Assembly (NCBI GenBank): GCA_022496185.1
Contig: WTXG01000066.1
Location: forward strand, 108,926 to 172,925
DNA: 64,000 nucleotides
From: Multifurca ochricompacta
Taxonomy: Eukaryota > Basidiomycota > Agaricomycetes > Russulales > Russulaceae
Direction of reading: 5' to 3'
Shown in pieces: positions 62,024-64,000 of this stretch; the stretch's first letter is position 1, and every line of letters starts with the position of its first letter. The notes beneath the pieces are model-generated. The model was not told the origin of the DNA. It worked only from the letters and a program-made list of their open reading frames with translations, and did not search any database. The translations under genes and the position numbers were made by a program.

Positions 62024-62406
62024 TTGCTTCTTACCATGCATGCCCTCTCTGCTGCCAAAAGGACTCACATCATCTCCCTCCTCACTTCAGGCAAATCTGC
62101 CCATAAAGTGTCAACTATGACTGGCCATGGCACTATTATCATCTCAAGATGGGTCATAAATACTGCCCTTACCATCCCAAGTCAAATGGAGGGAGACCAA
62201 GGAAGCTGACAGAGAGAAATGCTCAGCATGCTGTTTGCCTTATCTCCTCTGGCAGGGCAGACACAGATGTGGAAGTGACTAGAGCACTTCAGAAGTTGTT
62301 AATGGGTTCCTCTATCAACATAATATGCCAATCCATCCTCCCATCAAGTTTTCAAGCCATAACTGGCCCCTCCCATATCATACACCCCCATTCCATCATA
62401 CAGTAA
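62024..62406 (+). pseudogene. Tc1-like transposase N-terminal fragment (left arm)
   Basis: Frames 62024-62209 and 62149-62406 together give a paired-type DNA-binding region; a one-base shift near 62180 separates the two helix-turn-helix parts. It terminates at the central MITE. Confidence 0.75.
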
Positions 62407-62614
62407 CCCACAAAACCATTCCAATGTTTAACCATCCTGAAGAGATTGACCAACCACACCATAGGAATAATTTCCAAAATTAGTAGAAATTGGTAGATGA
62501 TATTGTATCATCTAAGTGTCACTTAGAGCCTATACTGATGTCAATTGGGTCAGTGGTTCATGATATATAAAATGTTTTGTGTAGCAATGTCATTGGATTG
62601 GTTTTGTGGCCTAT

Positions 62615-62997
62615 TGCACTTATGATGGAATGGGGGTGTATGATATGGGAGGGGCCAGTTATGGCTTGAAAACTTGATGGGAGGATGGATGGGCATATTA
62701 TGTTGATAGAGGAACCCATTAACAACTTCTGAAGTGCTCTAGTCACTTCCACATCTGTGTCTGCCCTGCCAGAGGAGATAAGGCAAACAGCATGCTGAGC
62801 ATTTCTCTCTGTCAGCTTCCTTGGTCTCCCTCCATTTGACTTGGGATGGTAAGGGCAGTATTTATGACCCATCTTGAGATGATAATAGTGCCATGGCCAG
62901 TCATAGTTGACACTTCATGGGCAGATTTGCCTGAAGTGAGGAGGGAGATGATGTGAGTCCTTTTGGCAGCAGAGAGGGCATGCATGGTAAGAAGCAA
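62615..62997 (-). pseudogene. Tc1-like transposase N-terminal fragment (right arm)
   Basis: Mirror copy of 62024-62406 with very few differences (for example SAHEV against SAHKV). Same frameshift, so the two arms were duplicated after the break. Confidence 0.75.
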
Positions 62998-63317
62998 GTG
63001 TTCTTGATGATTATTTGGTGTGTGTTCAACTTATTAAACATTGTCACATGACTGTCAATGCATTCCCATGACCACCAGATACCGGTTTTGTCATCTCACA
63101 TGTTGGCCACAAAACTGTTCCAATGATAATGCCTCACAAAACATTTTATATATCATGAACCACTGATCCAATTGACATTATTATAGGCTCTAATTGAAGC
63201 TTAGATGCTACACTATCATCTACTAATTTCTACTAATTTTGAACATTATTCTCATTGTGTGGTAGGTCAATCTCTTCAGGGTGGCCAAACATTGGAACGG
63301 TTTTGTGGGCTACTGTA

Positions 63318-63494
63318 TTCAGGAGGGAGTTGGTCTTCTAAGGATGTAGGGGTCTTTACTTGATCTGCAGCAATCTGAGTGGACATGGTAGTCTTGGCAC
63401 GGATATGGACAATGAATTTGGGAGGCACTTCTTCTGGGGTAATCATGGGGTGATCTGTGATTAGGGCTGCAAAGGTTTCTGCTGCCGCTATGAG
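63318..63494 (-). pseudogene. Element E pol, protease-RT linker fragment
   Basis: The minus strand reads TLIAAAETFAALITDHPMI ... KFIVHIRAKT ... LEDQLPPEY. The last residues are the conserved LPPEY that precedes the RT domain in many Ty3 elements. It continues across the palindrome into 61703. Confidence 0.75.
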
Positions 63495-64000
63495 TGTTAC
63501 AACCTCTACCGTCTGTCCCCATTTTCTTTCTACTGCCCAACGACGACCCCTCCTTGCCGCCCACTTTACACTTCTCGATCACGTCTCCATCGTGGGACCC
63601 CTCACGTGCCCTGCGCCCATCCCCATGACCTAGTTTACATCTATTGACGCGTTGTCTGCTTATGATTACTTCCTTATCTCTTTATCTCTTTATCCCCTTA
63701 TCTTAAGATCGGACACTTACTTAGTACCCTATCAGAAGCTAGGCTTTACACCCTCCGCTTTCGTATATTTGGGCCCATCTGACTCTGTACTCTTATCTCG
63801 TAGACGCCCACTGAGTTACGTATATAAGTCTGCTGTAGCTACCCTGTAGACCTCAGACTTGACTTATTGAATACATCGGTGCTTGTCTTCTGGACGCCCC
63901 TTTGATCTCTGACTCAGTTGTCTCAAGTACTTCGGGTACTTTTCCGTTCAACATCGTCTTAGGGAGCGCCCCTTTGACTTTGACTCATCCCACTTCATCT
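63495..64000 (+). repeat. LTR of the element D family, cut by window edge
   Basis: Starts tgttacaacctctacc and is collinear with 51759-52275. TATATAA at 63821-63827; predicted transcript start 63855, reading AGACTTGACTT (element D has AGACTCGACTT). It sits in element E sequence, so it is an independent, later insertion and may be the 5' LTR of a further element. Confidence 0.82.

Larger units (their letters stand above)
61706..63315. mobile_element. Tc1/mariner-derived palindromic element (695-bp arms) with an internal MITE
   Basis: Arms 61706-62400 and 62621-63315 are nearly identical inverted copies of 695 bp each, beginning CAGTAGCCCACAAAACCG. TA flanks both outer ends (61704-61705 and 63316-63317), as in Tc1/mariner insertion. 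Each arm encodes only the DNA-binding half of a Tc1-like transposase: a helix-turn-helix (LSAAKRTHIISLLTSGKSAH) and, in another frame, GGRPRKLTERN. No DDE catalytic domain is present. The centre 62401-62620 is a smaller related element with ends CAGTAACCCACAAAACCATT and, inverted, CAATAGGCCACAAAACCAAT. It lies in the pol of element E, whose frame resumes on both sides (LPPEY ... [10 protein letters not shown]). Confidence 0.88.
57648..63494 (-). mobile_element. Chromovirus element E (minus strand), with three nested insertions
   Basis: Inserted into element D. Its 3' LTR is 57648-58226, followed by chromodomain, integrase, RNase H, RT and protease regions in minus orientation up to 63494. It is interrupted by a solo LTR (58990-59491) and a Tc1-derived palindrome (61706-63315), and is cut at 63495 by an LTR of the D family. 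Gag and the 5' LTR lie outside the window. Confidence 0.85.

Noticed and set aside
57648..64000. The LTR at 63495 as the 3' LTR of element D
   Set aside because: It is directly preceded by element E protease-linker sequence rather than the D tail and polypurine tract, and differs clearly from the D 5' LTR. An independent insertion fits better.

Overview
The window looks like a chromosomal segment of an Agaricomycete (mushroom-forming basidiomycete). Host genes are split by many introns of about 45-70 nt, an NLR-type gene of fungal architecture is present, and the repeats are Ty3 chromoviruses, hAT and Tc1 DNA elements and a LINE. The species cannot be named from the sequence.

Layout. 1-1320: tandem repeat with a small hAT insertion, then hAT relics. 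1331-8890: a complete Ty3 chromovirus (element A, minus strand) with LTRs and 5-bp target duplications. 9375-30540: a gene block with an NLR-like TPR protein (minus), a thioredoxin-fold PRXL2/AhpC-TSA_2-like protein (plus), an M1 aminopeptidase (plus), an acidic Ser/Asp-rich protein (minus), a tRNA-His guanylyltransferase (plus) and a forkhead transcription factor (plus). The last three lie close together and the acidic gene and THG1 share a 235-bp divergent promoter. 30625-30714: a decayed tRNA-Glu. 30926-64000: a nested transposon island.

The island contains a hAT element with a complete spliced transposase (30926-36376), a gypsy gag/protease fragment F (36377-37520), and a LINE (37522-49290) split by a 7.2-kb non-coding LTR element (40115-47295, LARD-like). 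It continues with a hAT terminus (49291-50306), a gypsy 3' fragment B, a tRNA-like sequence and a decayed chromovirus D (51759-57647). D is interrupted by another chromovirus E (minus, from 57648). E in turn carries a solo LTR, a Tc1-derived palindrome and a further LTR that runs off the window.

Three signals tie the repeats together. (1) Three LTR families (A, D, LARD) each have an 11-nt primer-binding site exactly complementary to the sequence 34 nt downstream of the TATA box in their own LTR. This is the layout of Tf1-type self-primed reverse transcription. (2) Decay of the retroelements is almost wholly CpG to TpG/CpA: the two LTRs of A differ essentially only at such sites, and its 4.76-kb pol frame is closed by nine TGA codons and no other stop before its natural end. 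(3) Several introns of host genes and of the hAT transposase use GC-AG borders.

Exon borders below were inferred by eye from GT/GC-AG signals, reading phase and family alignment from memory. Phases add up exactly for the aminopeptidase, THG1, the PRXL2-like gene and the forkhead gene.
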